From EA-27 sp964396265 (GTDB lineage: Archaea; Thermoplasmatota; Thermoplasmata; RBG-16-68-12; EA-27), in NCBI GenBank assembly GCA_964396265.1, contig CAYNEM010000001.1:62001-126000 (forward strand): a DNA stretch of 64,000 nucleotides, written 5' to 3'. The translations under genes were made by a program, and so were the position numbers. The notes beneath the pieces were generated by a model. The model was not told the DNA's origin, did not search any database, and worked only from the letters and a program-made list of their open reading frames with translations. This document shows positions 8,763-16,716 of this stretch, one piece after another; position 1 is the first letter of the stretch, and the number at the start of each line of letters is the position of its first letter.

Positions 8763-8969
8763 ATGCCCGCCGAGCCTCCGCCGAAGAAGAAGGTCCAGGC
8801 GATGCGCGTGAGCGGCTACGTGCTCGGGCCGTGCTCGACGTGTGCGAAGGAACAACGGGGACTCGTGATGTTCGACGACTACGCGTGGGGCGTCGAGTGC
8901 CTCGCGTGCGGTGCGACGGAGCGCGTCGACGAGGTCGAGTACGTGCCCGAGGGCGAGATCACCTACTAG
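8763..8969 (+). CDS. Zinc-ribbon microprotein 2
   Basis: 68 aa from the ATG at 8763. Two CxxC pairs (CSTCAKEQ and CLACGATE) again suggest one four-Cys zinc ribbon between a Lys-rich N-terminus (PPKKKVQAMR) and an acidic C-terminus. It overlaps the 3' end of the convergent TPR-like gene by four bases. Function is unknown; pairing with the preceding ribbon protein suggests they act together. Confidence 0.65.
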   Translation: MPAEPPPKKKVQAMRVSGYVLGPCSTCAKEQRGLVMFDDYAWGVECLACGATERVDEVEYVPEGEITY

Positions 8970-9592
8970 AGCACCCCGCAGCGCTTGCACGTCCCGTGGC
9001 CCAAACACGTCTCGCACTTCCTGCGGAACCCGAGGGTGGTGCGCCAGCCACTTCCCACGCACTCCGTGCAGAAGCCCGTGTCGTCGCACAGGTCGCACGG
9101 GCGCTCGATCTGTCGTCGCCCCCGGAGCAGGTTCCGTCGGCCGGTCTTCAGCGCCGGGCTGTCCGCGGGGAGGGACCGTTCGAGGGCTCGTCCGGCCTCG
9201 TCGTACGCCGCGAGGGCTGCAAGACGGTTCGCCCGGTCCAGCCGGAAGAGCGCTTGCGCCTTGAGCGTCCAAGCCTTCGCGTGGTCCGCGTCCACCGCCA
9301 GGACGCTCTCGAACGACCCGAGGACCTCCCGGTACTGGTCTTTCACTGCCTCGCTATCCTCGAAAGCCTCCCCCGGCTTCCCGCGAGACTCGATCTCCTT
9401 CCGGCGGGTCTCGCGAGCCAGCCCGGACAGGCGGATGCCGTGCGCGAGGAACAGGGCGCCGTACGTTCTGCGGACGCGGGCGTCCTCGGGGAACGATGCG
9501 AACGCGGCCTGAACCGACGCCATCGCGTCCTCGAACCGACGCGCGTTCAGATGAGCCTCTGTGGTGTTCAGGAGCTCCTCAACATCGGCCAC
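8966..9592 (-). CDS. TPR-like helical protein with C-terminal zinc-binding cysteines
   Basis: 208 aa from a GTG at 9592. The first 140 residues are helical repeats of TPR character (EELLNTTEAHLNARRFEDAM and FESVLAVDADHAKAWTLKAQ). The C-terminus has CDLCDDTGFCTECVGSGW and CETCLGHGTCKRCG, resembling DnaJ-type CxxCxGxG zinc modules. It may be a chaperone-like adaptor; the precise role is unknown. The frame stays open upstream to 9799, but that would run into the preceding gene. A TATA-like TTCTTATAGC at 9611-9622 lies about 25 nt before 9592, supporting the GTG start. Confidence 0.7.
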   Translation of the reverse strand: MADVEELLNTTEAHLNARRFEDAMASVQAAFASFPEDARVRRTYGALFLAHGIRLSGLARETRRKEIESRGKPGEAFEDSEAVKDQYREVLGSFESVLAVDADHAKAWTLKAQALFRLDRANRLAALAAYDEAGRALERSLPADSPALKTGRRNLLRGRRQIERPCDLCDDTGFCTECVGSGWRTTLGFRRKCETCLGHGTCKRCGVL

Positions 9593-9621
9593 GCGCTCGG
9601 AACGTGCCGTCGCTATAAGAA

Positions 9622-10314
9622 TCAGAGGCGCCCCACGATCCGACGGATCACTGCGGAATAGTCCTTCGCGGGGACGGGCGAGGGCCGTCCCGTCGCGGCC
9701 CCGCGTATCGCGCGCGTAGCGACGGTGCACCACGCCGCCGCTTCGATAGCCGCACGAGCCGCCAGAAGCTGCTGCTCGCGCGGAACCCGCGCATCCCACT
9801 CCTGCCCAAATGTGCGCGCGGCGACCATCATCCGCTTGTACTGCCCCGCCTCCACGACGCCTTTGCCCTCAAGGATGTCTGCGAGCCGACCCGCGTACGT
9901 CTCGAAGCTGATCGTCCCGCCCTCCCACTCGTTCACGAGGTTGAAGGAGTCGAGGGCCGCGCAAGTTCCGATGCTGTCGCTCTCGACGATCCGCGCGACG
10001 TGCTCCGCGGCCCCCTTGTAGTCCTTCCTCCGCACGTGTTCCGTGGCCGCCGTCAGGTTGTACGTGTCGTGCAGGAGCTCGAACAGATCGGGACCGTGGC
10101 GGTCCTTGTCCTTACGCGCCGCCACTGAGATCGCGACCGCGTGGCGGCGGAGTTTCCCCCCGGCGACCAGGAACGCATCGAGCTCGCGGGCTTCGCGCTC
10201 CAGGTCCGCGAGCAGCTTCTCCCCGTCGATCTTCGCATCCGAATGCCAGAGGAAATCGTGGAACCGGTTCACGTCACGCATCATCCTCTTGTCGAGCGCT
10301 GCGAACGAAGCCAT
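9622..10314 (-). CDS. Hypothetical helical protein
   Basis: About 230 aa, starting at the ATG (MASFAALDKRMM) at 10314, preceded by a purine-rich GGGGAG. The sequence is predicted alpha-helical throughout, with no signal peptide or membrane segment. Conserved-looking patches are RDVNRFHDFLWHSDAK and DLFELLHDTYNLTAATEH. I do not recognise a family. It is transcribed in the same direction as the TPR-like gene 29 bases downstream, but that gene has its own TATA-like box inside this gene's end. Confidence 0.55.
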   Translation of the reverse strand: MASFAALDKRMMRDVNRFHDFLWHSDAKIDGEKLLADLEREARELDAFLVAGGKLRRHAVAISVAARKDKDRHGPDLFELLHDTYNLTAATEHVRRKDYKGAAEHVARIVESDSIGTCAALDSFNLVNEWEGGTISFETYAGRLADILEGKGVVEAGQYKRMMVAARTFGQEWDARVPREQQLLAARAAIEAAAWCTVATRAIRGAATGRPSPVPAKDYSAVIRRIVGRL

Positions 10315-10429
10315 GGTCTCCCCGTTCCGCCGCAAGCACGCGCCACCTCTTGGTCCTTTCGCGTCCGAGACCTACGCAGCGGGAAGGGTTTATGAACGAC
10401 CGAACCATCGTCCGAGGGGGAATCGTGCG

Positions 10430-10750
10430 ATGGCAGCACCCGTGGCGCTCACGGACGCCGAGTTCGACGCGTTCGTCGGGAAGAACCGCGTGGTGCTCGT
10501 CGACTTCTGGGCCGAGTGGTGCAGTCCGTGCAAGCGCCTCGACCCGATCGTCGACGCCCTGGCCTCGAAGTACGACGGCCGGGCCGTGTTCGCGAAGGTC
10601 GACGTCGACGCGCATCCGATGAAGATGCAGTCGTTCGGAATCATGGGCATCCCCACGATGCTGATCTTCCGGGACGGGAAGCTCGTGGAGCGAATCGTCG
10701 GCGCGTACCCGAAGGCGCACATCGAGGCCATGCTCGCGAAGCACATGTGA
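10430..10750 (+). CDS. trxA: Thioredoxin
   Basis: 106 aa. The redox motif is VDFWAEWCSPCKRLDPIVD, i.e. WCSPC rather than the commoner WCGPC. The cis-Pro segment GIMGIPTMLIF and the GAYPKAHIE helix are in the usual places. It is a cytoplasmic dithiol-disulfide oxidoreductase. The ATG at 10430 follows GAGGGGG eight bases upstream, so this gene may use a ribosome-binding site; a TATA-like GGTTTATG lies near 10388-10395. The downstream Cys-rich gene is on the same strand. Confidence 0.92.
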   Translation: MAAPVALTDAEFDAFVGKNRVVLVDFWAEWCSPCKRLDPIVDALASKYDGRAVFAKVDVDAHPMKMQSFGIMGIPTMLIFRDGKLVERIVGAYPKAHIEAMLAKHM

Positions 10751-10785
10751 GAGCGGGCCCGAATCCTTTATCTACGGAGGCCCCT

Positions 10786-10959
10786 ATGGATAGTCCGATG
10801 GAGACGTTCGTGCAGAAGCTCGCGAAGAAGAAAGAAAGCGAGCACGCCATCACGATCCTCCCCATGCTCCAGGCGGACCGCCACGACCACGAGGCCGGCT
10901 GCGGGTGCGGCGAAGGTAGGTGCGCGGGCGAGTCGGACGGCGGTTGTTGCGGCGGTTGA
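10786..10959 (+). CDS. Small protein with Cys-rich tail
   Basis: 57 aa. The N-terminal half is helical and charged; the tail reads HDHEAGCGCGEGRCAGES then DGGCCGG, with five Cys and nearby His. Such tails bind metals or Fe-S clusters, but no known family is recognised. A TATA-like CCTTTATC (10765-10772) and a GGAGG just before the ATG support translation from 10786. It lies 35 bases after thioredoxin, so a thiol or metal connection is possible but unproven. Confidence 0.55.
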   Translation: MDSPMETFVQKLAKKKESEHAITILPMLQADRHDHEAGCGCGEGRCAGESDGGCCGG

Positions 10960-11064
10960 ACCCCCGATGCTAGCGTGTTCCTGCGATTGAGAATCACAGC
11001 GAATAATCACCCCGGACCGTTCTTATAGCGACCACAGCCTACGTTCCGTTCTGAGGAGGCAAAC

Positions 11065-11439
11065 ATGGACTTGGATCCGCTCGAAGCGTCTCGACTGGTG
11101 ACAGACGAGTACTCCGCGAAGATCCTGGTCGCTACGTTCCGCCGGCCGCGGAGCGCGATCGACATGTCGCGTGAATACGGGATACCGATCGCTGCCTGCT
11201 ATCGGCGAATCCACGCCTTGGAAGAGGCAGGCCTCCTCCGCTGCGTGGAGCGGGCGCTCACGCAGAAGGGTAAGCGGATTTCGCTGTACTCGAGTCAGCT
11301 GAAGAACGCTTACATCTTCTTCGAGGGCGGCCGTCTCCGCGTGCGTTTCCAGCTCGCGAACGGTCAGACGCAGGACTTTGGCGGCGACTGGCGCGCGGTC
11401 GACGCCGACGTCGACACCAAGACGGAGCTGCCGCGATGA
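11065..11439 (+). CDS. Winged-helix transcriptional regulator (ArsR-like)
   Basis: 124 aa. Residues about 8-75 form a winged helix: DEYSAKILVATFRRPRSAID, then the recognition helix IPIAACYRRIHALEEAGLL and a basic wing (KGKRISLYSS). The remaining 45 residues may be a small effector or dimer domain. An upstream TTCTTATAGC (11021-11030) and the purine tract GAGGAGG before the ATG fit the start. The target is unknown. Tandem hairpins follow the stop codon. Confidence 0.75.
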   Translation: MDLDPLEASRLVTDEYSAKILVATFRRPRSAIDMSREYGIPIAACYRRIHALEEAGLLRCVERALTQKGKRISLYSSQLKNAYIFFEGGRLRVRFQLANGQTQDFGGDWRAVDADVDTKTELPR

Positions 11440-11466
11440 CGCTGACCCCTCCTCCACAACCCACTA

Positions 11467-11494
11467 GGCAGGACCGAGACCCCCTCGTCCTGCC
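11467..11494 (+). terminator. Hairpin 1 after the winged-helix gene
   Basis: An 8-bp perfect stem, GGCAGGAC (11467-11474) pairing with GTCCTGCC (11487-11494), with a 12-nt C-rich loop, followed by GCTTTATTCTT. It is 27 bases after the regulator's stop and looks like a terminator or an RNA-stabilising 3' element. Confidence 0.45.
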
Positions 11495-11524
11495 GCTTTA
11501 TTCTTAACCCTCCTCAACCCCTCA

Positions 11525-11546
11525 GGGCCTGCAACCATGCAGGCCC
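11525..11546 (+). terminator. Hairpin 2, with T-rich tail
   Basis: A 9-bp perfect stem, GGGCCTGCA (11525-11533) and TGCAGGCCC (11538-11546), with the 4-nt loop ACCA, followed by TCCCTCTTTT. It is the second of two hairpins within 80 bases; it could terminate read-through or belong to a small RNA between the two protein genes. Confidence 0.5.
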
Positions 11547-11664
11547 TCCCTCTTTTGCTGACCGCCCGACGTGCGGTGCCCTCCGCCCTTTGTCAAGTTC
11601 GTTCTCAGGAACCAGACCCTTGACAATCGATTCTTATACGCAGAGACCGGTCGATTCGAGCACC

Positions 11665-11877
11665 ATGGACCGGGATCGCCTCAAGTACCTCTTCAAGGAG
11701 GTCCTCGGCGTCGACGTCGACGCGATCGTGCAGCAGGTCACCGCGAGCCTCGCCGTGGAGCGGGCGCGCGAGGTGAGGGAGCACAGCGAGGCGTGGAAAC
11801 GGTACATGGCAGAGAAGGGCGGGCTCGTGATCCTGCCGAGGAATGTGACGGACGTGGGCAAGCGCCCGCGCTCGTAG
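11665..11877 (+). CDS. Hypothetical small protein
   Basis: 70 aa from the ATG at 11665, with a TATA-like TTCTTATAC about 30 nt upstream. The N-terminal half (DRDRLKYLFKEVLGVDVDAI) is amphipathic helix and the C-terminus is basic (GKRPRS). No known domain is recognised. Codon use matches the neighbours, so it is probably real. Confidence 0.5.
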   Translation: MDRDRLKYLFKEVLGVDVDAIVQQVTASLAVERAREVREHSEAWKRYMAEKGGLVILPRNVTDVGKRPRS

Positions 11878-11951
11878 GTTCGGACCGGCGGGAGAGCCGC
11901 CACCCGGGTTGGGGGACCCTTTTCCTTTTGCTGACGAGGGGACGTGCCGAA

Positions 11952-11959
11952 CGTTTATG
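11952..11959 (+). promoter_or_regulatory. TATA-like box of pyrBI
   Basis: CGTTTATG centred near 11956 lies 30 nt upstream of the ATG at 11986 and decides that start against an in-frame GTG at 11944 that precedes the box. Confidence 0.5.
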
Positions 11960-11985
11960 AGGGCCCCGCCATCTATCCGCATTCC

Positions 11986-12918
11986 ATGGGGGGCTTCAAG
12001 GGCCGCGACGTCCTGTCCATCGCCGATTTCTCGCGCAAGGACGTCGAGTTCGTCCTCAAGGCCGCGAAGAAGATGGTCCCGTTCGCCCGCGGGGAGAAGA
12101 CGAGCAGGGCGCTCGAAGGCAAGGTCCTGGCGGTGCTGTTCTACGAGCCGTCGACCCGGACAAGGCTGAGCTTCGAGAGCGCGATGAAGCGCCTCGGGGG
12201 GAACACGGTCGGCTTCGCGGACCCCATGGGGTCGTCCGTCGCGAAGGGGGAGACGCTTGCGGACACGATCCGCATGGTCGAGTCGTACAGCGACGCGATC
12301 GTCCTGCGCCACCCCCAGGAGGGCGCGGCGCGGTTGGCGGCGGACTTCACGGACAAGCCCGTGATCAACGGGGGGGACGGCGCGGGCCAGCACCCGACGC
12401 AGACCCTCCTCGACCTGTACACGATCTGGGACGCGCGTGGGACGCTCGACGGAACGCGCATCGCTCTCGTCGGCGACCTGAAGTACGGACGCACGGTCCA
12501 TTCCCTGACGTACGCGCTTTCCAACTTCGACGTCGACCTGACGTTTGTCGCGCCTGCCGGGCTCCAGATGCCGAAGGAGGTCGTGGAGCACGTCCGGGAG
12601 CGCGGCCTGCCGCTAAACATCACGGAGGACCTCGGGAAGGTCGTCGCCGAGGTCGACGTGCTTTACGTGACGCGGATCCAGAAAGAGCGGTTCCCAGACC
12701 CGCAGGAGTACGCGAAGGTCGCAGGCTCCTACCGCGTCGACCTCGAGCTCCTCCGGAACGCGCGGAAGGGGCTCATCGTGCTGCATCCGCTCCCGCGCCG
12801 CGACGAGATCGCGACGGAGGTCGACGGCACGCCGCACGCGCGCTACTTCGAGCAGGCGTTCAACGGCGTGCCCGTGCGGATGGCCCTCCTCTCGCTCCTC
12901 CTCGGGGGCGCCGCATGA
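11986..12918 (+). CDS. pyrB: Aspartate carbamoyltransferase catalytic subunit
   Basis: 310 aa, the size of E. coli PyrB. Carbamoyl-phosphate motif FYEPSTRTRLSFESA is intact, followed by the 80s-loop Ser/Lys region GSSVAKGETLADT, then HPTQTLLDLYTI and the aspartate-binding HPLPRRDEI. It catalyses carbamoyl phosphate plus aspartate to carbamoyl-aspartate, the first committed step of pyrimidine synthesis. The stop overlaps the start of pyrI by four bases (ATGA), so the two are translationally coupled. Confidence 0.96.
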   Translation: MGGFKGRDVLSIADFSRKDVEFVLKAAKKMVPFARGEKTSRALEGKVLAVLFYEPSTRTRLSFESAMKRLGGNTVGFADPMGSSVAKGETLADTIRMVESYSDAIVLRHPQEGAARLAADFTDKPVINGGDGAGQHPTQTLLDLYTIWDARGTLDGTRIALVGDLKYGRTVHSLTYALSNFDVDLTFVAPAGLQMPKEVVEHVRERGLPLNITEDLGKVVAEVDVLYVTRIQKERFPDPQEYAKVAGSYRVDLELLRNARKGLIVLHPLPRRDEIATEVDGTPHARYFEQAFNGVPVRMALLSLLLGGAA

Positions 12919-13370
12919 GAGATCTCAAGGTCACGCCGATCAAGAATGGGACGGTGATCGACCACATCCCAAGCGGCATGGCCCTCAAGGTGCTCAAGGT
13001 CCTGGGAATCTCCGGGGAAGGCACGTCGACGGTCTCGGTCCTGATGCACGTGGCGAGCAAGCAGCGCGGAGCGAAGGACATCCTCAAGATCGAGGACCGC
13101 GAGCTCTTGCCGCGGGAGCTGGACAAGATCGCGCTCATCGCGCCTGAGGCGACGATCAATATCATCCGGAACTACAACGTCGCGGAGAAGCATACGGTCG
13201 CGCTGCCGGATCGCGTCATCGGGATCCTCACCTGCGGCAACCCGAACTGCATCTCAAACGCCCGGGAACCCATCGAGTCCGTCTTCCTGGTGCGATCACG
13301 GACCCCCTTGAAGGTGCGCTGCCAGTACTGCGACCGCGAGCTCGACGACCCCGCCGCCCACATCCTGTGA
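12915..13370 (+). CDS. pyrI: Aspartate carbamoyltransferase regulatory subunit
   Basis: 151 aa. The N-terminal allosteric nucleotide domain (KVTPIKNGTVIDHIPSGMAL) is followed by the zinc domain with four Cys, CGNPNC and CQYC, which bridges to PyrB chains. It makes the pyrB product allosterically controlled by nucleotides. The overlap with pyrB and the domain order are those of archaeal and enterobacterial pyrBI. Confidence 0.96.
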   Translation: MRDLKVTPIKNGTVIDHIPSGMALKVLKVLGISGEGTSTVSVLMHVASKQRGAKDILKIEDRELLPRELDKIALIAPEATINIIRNYNVAEKHTVALPDRVIGILTCGNPNCISNAREPIESVFLVRSRTPLKVRCQYCDRELDDPAAHIL

Positions 13371-13373
13371 GGC

Positions 13374-13598
13374 CTATTCGCGTTCGACCTCGAAATAGAT
13401 CCGGACCGTCGTGCGGTACGACCGGACGGCATTCCCGTCGATCTCCATCTCGAACTCCGACGCGCGTGCCCACTTCATCCCCCGGATCGTCTTCCCGGCG
13501 ACGGCCACCGCGTTCTTGGCGGCATCCGCGAAGCTCTTCGTCGAAACCCCCACGATTTCCGTGATTTTCTGGACCACTGGACCACCTCGCGAGGCCAT
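13374..13598 (-). CDS. Dodecin
   Basis: 74 aa. VVQKITEIVGVSTKSFADAA, the Trp in MKWARASEFEMEIDG and the last strand YRTTVRIYFEVE fit the dodecin family, small flavin-binding proteins that assemble into dodecameric hollow shells and store or sequester flavins. The Trp is the residue that stacks on the flavin. GAGGAG six bases upstream supports the ATG at 13598; a GTG at 13577 would start directly at VVQKITE. Confidence 0.85.
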   Translation of the reverse strand: MASRGGPVVQKITEIVGVSTKSFADAAKNAVAVAGKTIRGMKWARASEFEMEIDGNAVRSYRTTVRIYFEVERE

Positions 13599-13692
13599 CG
13601 CGCTCCTCTAGTTCAGGGTTCGCCGCGTGGCGCACCGAAGGATTAAAGAGAGGAAGTCCGATACACCCGGCACCAGATGGGATGGTGCCAGC

Positions 13693-13956
13693 GTGCTTGA
13701 GGAGATTTCTGAGCTGATCGGTTTGCAAGTGTACACGAACCAGGGCGTCTTCCTGGGCAACGTGAACAACCTCGTGGTAGACGTCGAGAAAGGCGCGATC
13801 GACGGGCTGTTCGTCCAGGAGACGAACCCCCTCCTCGTCGAGGGATCCCGCGCCGTAAGCGTCCCTTACCGATGGATCCAGAGCGTCGGCGACATCGTCG
13901 TCCTCCGGTACTTCCCAAAGCGCGTGAGCCTGAGGAGACCGACGCCCGCGAAGTAG
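13693..13956 (+). CDS. PRC-barrel domain protein
   Basis: 87 aa from GTG 13693. ISELIGLQVYTNQGVFLGNV then NLVVDVEKGAIDGLFVQE and VPYRWIQSVGDIVVL make one PRC-barrel, a small beta-barrel found in photosynthetic reaction centre H subunit, RimM and many archaeal proteins of unknown role. A longer frame from GTG 13627 is possible, but the TATA-like GGATTAAAG (13642-13650) lies downstream of that codon, so the shorter form is favoured. Confidence 0.75.
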   Translation: MLEEISELIGLQVYTNQGVFLGNVNNLVVDVEKGAIDGLFVQETNPLLVEGSRAVSVPYRWIQSVGDIVVLRYFPKRVSLRRPTPAK

Positions 13957-14029
13957 GACCGGATGCGCGGGGGCATGACATCCTCCGTGTTTCGTCTGAC
14001 GGAGGCGAAGCCCCTTTATGCCGTCTGCC

Positions 14030-14449
14030 ATGTCGGCGCGGGGAGCCCGCACGCAGCTTCGCTTTGCGATTATGGAGATCGGGAAGCTGCGTCCCCACGA
14101 GGCCGTGGAGCCGAACCGCCTCAGACGCCTTTTGGCGGCGATCCGTGCGGACGGCTTCCTGCGACGGCCGATCGTCGTCGAGGACGAGTTCTACGTGATC
14201 CTGGACGGGCATCACCGGTATGAGGCGCTCCGCCGGCTCGGGTGCACGAAAGTCCCCGTCTACCTGGTCCACTATGAAGATCCTGCGATTAGGCTGACGA
14301 CATGGCCGGCGGCGGGCGTGAGGTCTGTCACGAAGGCCGAGGTGCGCTCGCGCGGCACGCGCGGGGACCTGTTCCCGCCGAAGACCACACGCCACCTGCT
14401 CCCGAAAGAGAACTTGGAGAAGCACATCCCCTTGGAAGAGCTACGGTAA
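14030..14449 (+). CDS. ParB-like / SerK-type domain protein, possible free-serine kinase
   Basis: 139 aa. LRPHEAVEPNRLRRLLAAIR, then RRPIVVEDEFYVILDGHHRY and EALRRLGCTKVPVYLV form the ParB-like fold with its nucleotide-binding GHHR. The C-terminal FPPKTTRHLLP matches the conserved tail of SerK and SbnI proteins, in which the ParB fold is an ADP- or ATP-dependent serine kinase making O-phosphoserine. By that analogy this may be a SerK relative rather than a DNA-partition protein. It is much shorter than typical SerK (about 240 aa), so activity is uncertain. TATA-like CTTTATG is at 14014-14020; starts at 14018, 14030 and 14072 are in frame. Confidence 0.65.
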   Translation: MSARGARTQLRFAIMEIGKLRPHEAVEPNRLRRLLAAIRADGFLRRPIVVEDEFYVILDGHHRYEALRRLGCTKVPVYLVHYEDPAIRLTTWPAAGVRSVTKAEVRSRGTRGDLFPPKTTRHLLPKENLEKHIPLEELR

Positions 14450-15400
14450 CGGCTTTTCGGCCTCGTCCCCGCCCGGTTCCGGCGGCATCCAGAACTCTTC
14501 ATGCCTCCGCCGCCGCCGCACCGCCACCGCGACCAGGAGCGCCACGGCCGTCACGCCCAGGACGCCATTGAACGCGAGCACCCAAGGGAAGGTCGGAGCG
14601 CCGGCCGCAGCGGCATAAGCATACGCGACAAGGCTTGCGGTCGCGACCCGCGCCCCGGACCCGTTGAACTCCTCCTGGTGCACGTCGTTCCCCACCGCGG
14701 ACGCGTACCACCGGAGCCGGTGGCCCCCCTCGGGACCCTCTTCGCGGAGAATCTGGGTCTCGAACGCCCCCGCCGGGACCGTGATCCGCTCCCGGCCCTC
14801 GCGCGCGTAGGCGATCCTCTCGTCGCCGTCGAACCAGGTCGCGTTCCGAAGGGCGGGAGCGCCCTGGATCTGGAAGGTGACGTTCTGGCTCGCGTTCCAA
14901 TGCGCGCTCCACGCACCCGTCGTCCCCTCCCCGGCAGGCCAGGTCCATCCGTCGAGGATCGTCCGCCGCGTCGTCTCGTTCGTCACGGAGAGCGCAAAGG
15001 GGAGGGGAGTCGGACCTACCAGCTCGCCCTCGACGGTGAGGCGAAAGAACGAACGGACGCTCTTCCAGCCCTGGGTCTCCCACGCTTCCGTCCCCGTGAT
15101 CGACCAGGTTCCCCTGGCAGTGCCCACGCCCGCCACCGAACCCGAGAACGTCCCGCCACCCGTGAGCAGAAGCTCCGCAATCGGCGTCTCGGATCCCTGG
15201 ACGGAGAGCGACCCGAACCGGACGACTTCGATCCGCGAGGTCCCGTCGAGGGAGAGCCCCACGTCCTCCGTCAGGTTCGTCGCGTACACCCAGTAGTCCC
15301 CGACCCGGTATGGAGCCTGGGCCTCGGCGGTGGATCGCGTTGGCAAGGAGCCGAGAAGGAGGGCGGCAACGAGGAGGATTGCGACCGTTAGACAGCGCAC
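14441..15400 (-). CDS. Secreted surface protein with C-terminal membrane anchor
   Basis: 319 aa. A signal peptide (LTVAILLVAALLLGSL, residues 4-19) precedes a beta-rich extracellular region starting YRVGDYWVYATNLT, with several N-x-S/T sites. A transmembrane helix follows near 275-300 (FNGVLGVTAVALLVAVAV), then a short basic cytoplasmic tail RRRRRHEEF. No catalytic motif is seen; it is probably a surface lipoprotein-like or stalk protein. A TATA-like CCTTATGA about 30 nt upstream supports 15400. It overlaps the convergent SerK-like gene by nine bases. Confidence 0.7.
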   Translation of the reverse strand: MRCLTVAILLVAALLLGSLPTRSTAEAQAPYRVGDYWVYATNLTEDVGLSLDGTSRIEVVRFGSLSVQGSETPIAELLLTGGGTFSGSVAGVGTARGTWSITGTEAWETQGWKSVRSFFRLTVEGELVGPTPLPFALSVTNETTRRTILDGWTWPAGEGTTGAWSAHWNASQNVTFQIQGAPALRNATWFDGDERIAYAREGRERITVPAGAFETQILREEGPEGGHRLRWYASAVGNDVHQEEFNGSGARVATASLVAYAYAAAAGAPTFPWVLAFNGVLGVTAVALLVAVAVRRRRRHEEFWMPPEPGGDEAEKPLP

Positions 15401-15433
15401 GGAAGACCCAGTCGTGTGCGAGTCGGAGTCCCA

Positions 15434-15952
15434 TCATAAGGTTTTGCGAACGGTCTTTCCGCGCTTCGTCGGCACGATCCGGATTGCCCCCGCGAAGTCC
15501 TTGCGCAAACCCGCACCAGCGTACAGGCGGTCGAGGAACACCGCGAGCGCGGCGACCTCCGAGTGCGGTTGGTTCCCGATCGCCACGTTGAGGTCCGCAC
15601 CGCCATACACCGCGCCAGGGACCTTTTGCGCGCCAACGACGACGAGCAGGTCCGGTTCCCCGCGGACTTTCGCGACCGCGTCCTCGACCGGTTCTCCGTA
15701 CATCGTGAGGTGGACGATCGTCCCCCGCCAATCCCGGAGGACGCTCCGCCAGCTCACGCCCGTCTCGATCGCGAACTCGCCGCCGAAGTTCCGGACGACG
15801 CCCCGGACGACGCGCTCCAGAGACGAGTCCCCCGTGTCGACGAGGATCCCCGCGGCTCCGAACGCGCGGGCCGCGAGGGCGACGTGGGTCGTTACGCGCT
15901 TGTCCCGGGATGGGCGATGCCCGAGCCGGAGGACGGTCACCCGGGGAGGCAT
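15434..15952 (-). CDS. tRNA (cytidine(56)-2'-O)-methyltransferase aTrm56
   Basis: 172 aa SPOUT-class methyltransferase. The archaeal Trm56 signature is clear: LRLGHRPSRDKRVTTHVALA at the N-terminus, then IVHLTMYGEP and LLVVVGAQKVPGAVY, where the trefoil knot binds S-adenosylmethionine. It 2'-O-methylates C56 in the T-loop of archaeal tRNAs. This family is archaeal and is good evidence for the domain of the host. The ATG directly follows the stop of the upstream winged-helix gene, so they form an operon. Confidence 0.93.
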   Translation of the reverse strand: MPPRVTVLRLGHRPSRDKRVTTHVALAARAFGAAGILVDTGDSSLERVVRGVVRNFGGEFAIETGVSWRSVLRDWRGTIVHLTMYGEPVEDAVAKVRGEPDLLVVVGAQKVPGAVYGGADLNVAIGNQPHSEVAALAVFLDRLYAGAGLRKDFAGAIRIVPTKRGKTVRKTL

Positions 15953-16462
15953 CTAGTCCTCGAAGCGGATGATCCGGTGGCCCCGGAAGTCGAGCCGCCC
16001 CGAGCGTTTCACGAGCGCCTTCAGGGTCGTCTGCGTGACCTGAAGCTCTTCCGCGACGTCCCCCGAGAACATCCCGGCGTCGCCGACCATCTCGTGGATC
16101 TTCTCCTCGATCTTCCGGTAGCGGTCCTCAGGCATCATCGCGACGGACAGGACGTCGCTGATCTCGTTCACCGGGGTCGTGGCGTTGATGTGGAAGCTCC
16201 CGTAGAACGCGTGGTACGCCTTCTCCGGGGCCGGACGGCCCTCGGGGCTCGTCGCGGTCTGCCACTTCGTCTCGACAAGCTTCATCTTCTCGAAGAACCG
16301 GATGGCCTCGAGGCCTTCCTCCCCGTACTTCTGCTCGACCTGCTTCGCGCTGAGCCAGTTCTGCGTCACGTCTTGGAAAAGCGTGCGTTTAATCTCGGTA
16401 TCCACGGCGCGGAGGATCGGGACGAGTTCCGCGACGTCGCTGACGACTTTGATCCGGTTCAT
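15953..16462 (-). CDS. Winged-helix regulator upstream of aTrm56
   Basis: 169 aa. The N-terminal half contains a winged-helix pattern (KRTLFQDVTQNWLSAKQVEQ, then GLEAIRFFEKMKLVETKWQT). The C-terminal half begins FYGSFHINATTPVNEISDVL, a conserved-looking segment, and ends in a second helix-turn-helix-like part (AEELQVTQTTLKALVKRSG). It resembles ArsR-type archaeal regulators; the ligand is unknown. A strong TATATA element (about 16490-16500) is some 30 nt upstream. Confidence 0.75.
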   Translation of the reverse strand: MNRIKVVSDVAELVPILRAVDTEIKRTLFQDVTQNWLSAKQVEQKYGEEGLEAIRFFEKMKLVETKWQTATSPEGRPAPEKAYHAFYGSFHINATTPVNEISDVLSVAMMPEDRYRKIEEKIHEMVGDAGMFSGDVAEELQVTQTTLKALVKRSGRLDFRGHRIIRFED

Positions 16463-16716
16463 CTGTTTTCATGGGGGTATCCCCCTCGGGAGTATATACG
16501 TTGGCGGTCATTCGCGCTCACGAACTCCGAACCGGTTCTATCCGTCCCCGCGGAACGACCTCCATTTCGCGTGGACTGGAAGGGCGTCCGGGACGCGAGA
16601 TCGTAGGGATCACCCTTCATGGCGTCGCGCATTTCTCGATGTCCGGGGTGGTTATGCGGGGCGCTCAATCGGGTCGGAACCTTTAAGCCGGTTCGGCTAT
16701 TGGGAGCGCGATTCCC

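Noticed and set aside
13228..14052. A 274-codon minus-strand frame over pyrI, dodecin and PRC-barrel genes
   Set aside because: It covers three supported genes and encodes low-complexity Arg/Gly sequence without motifs.
14030..14449. Chromosome-partition ParB
   Set aside because: No ParA gene, no HTH domain, and the C-terminal motif is that of SerK-like proteins.
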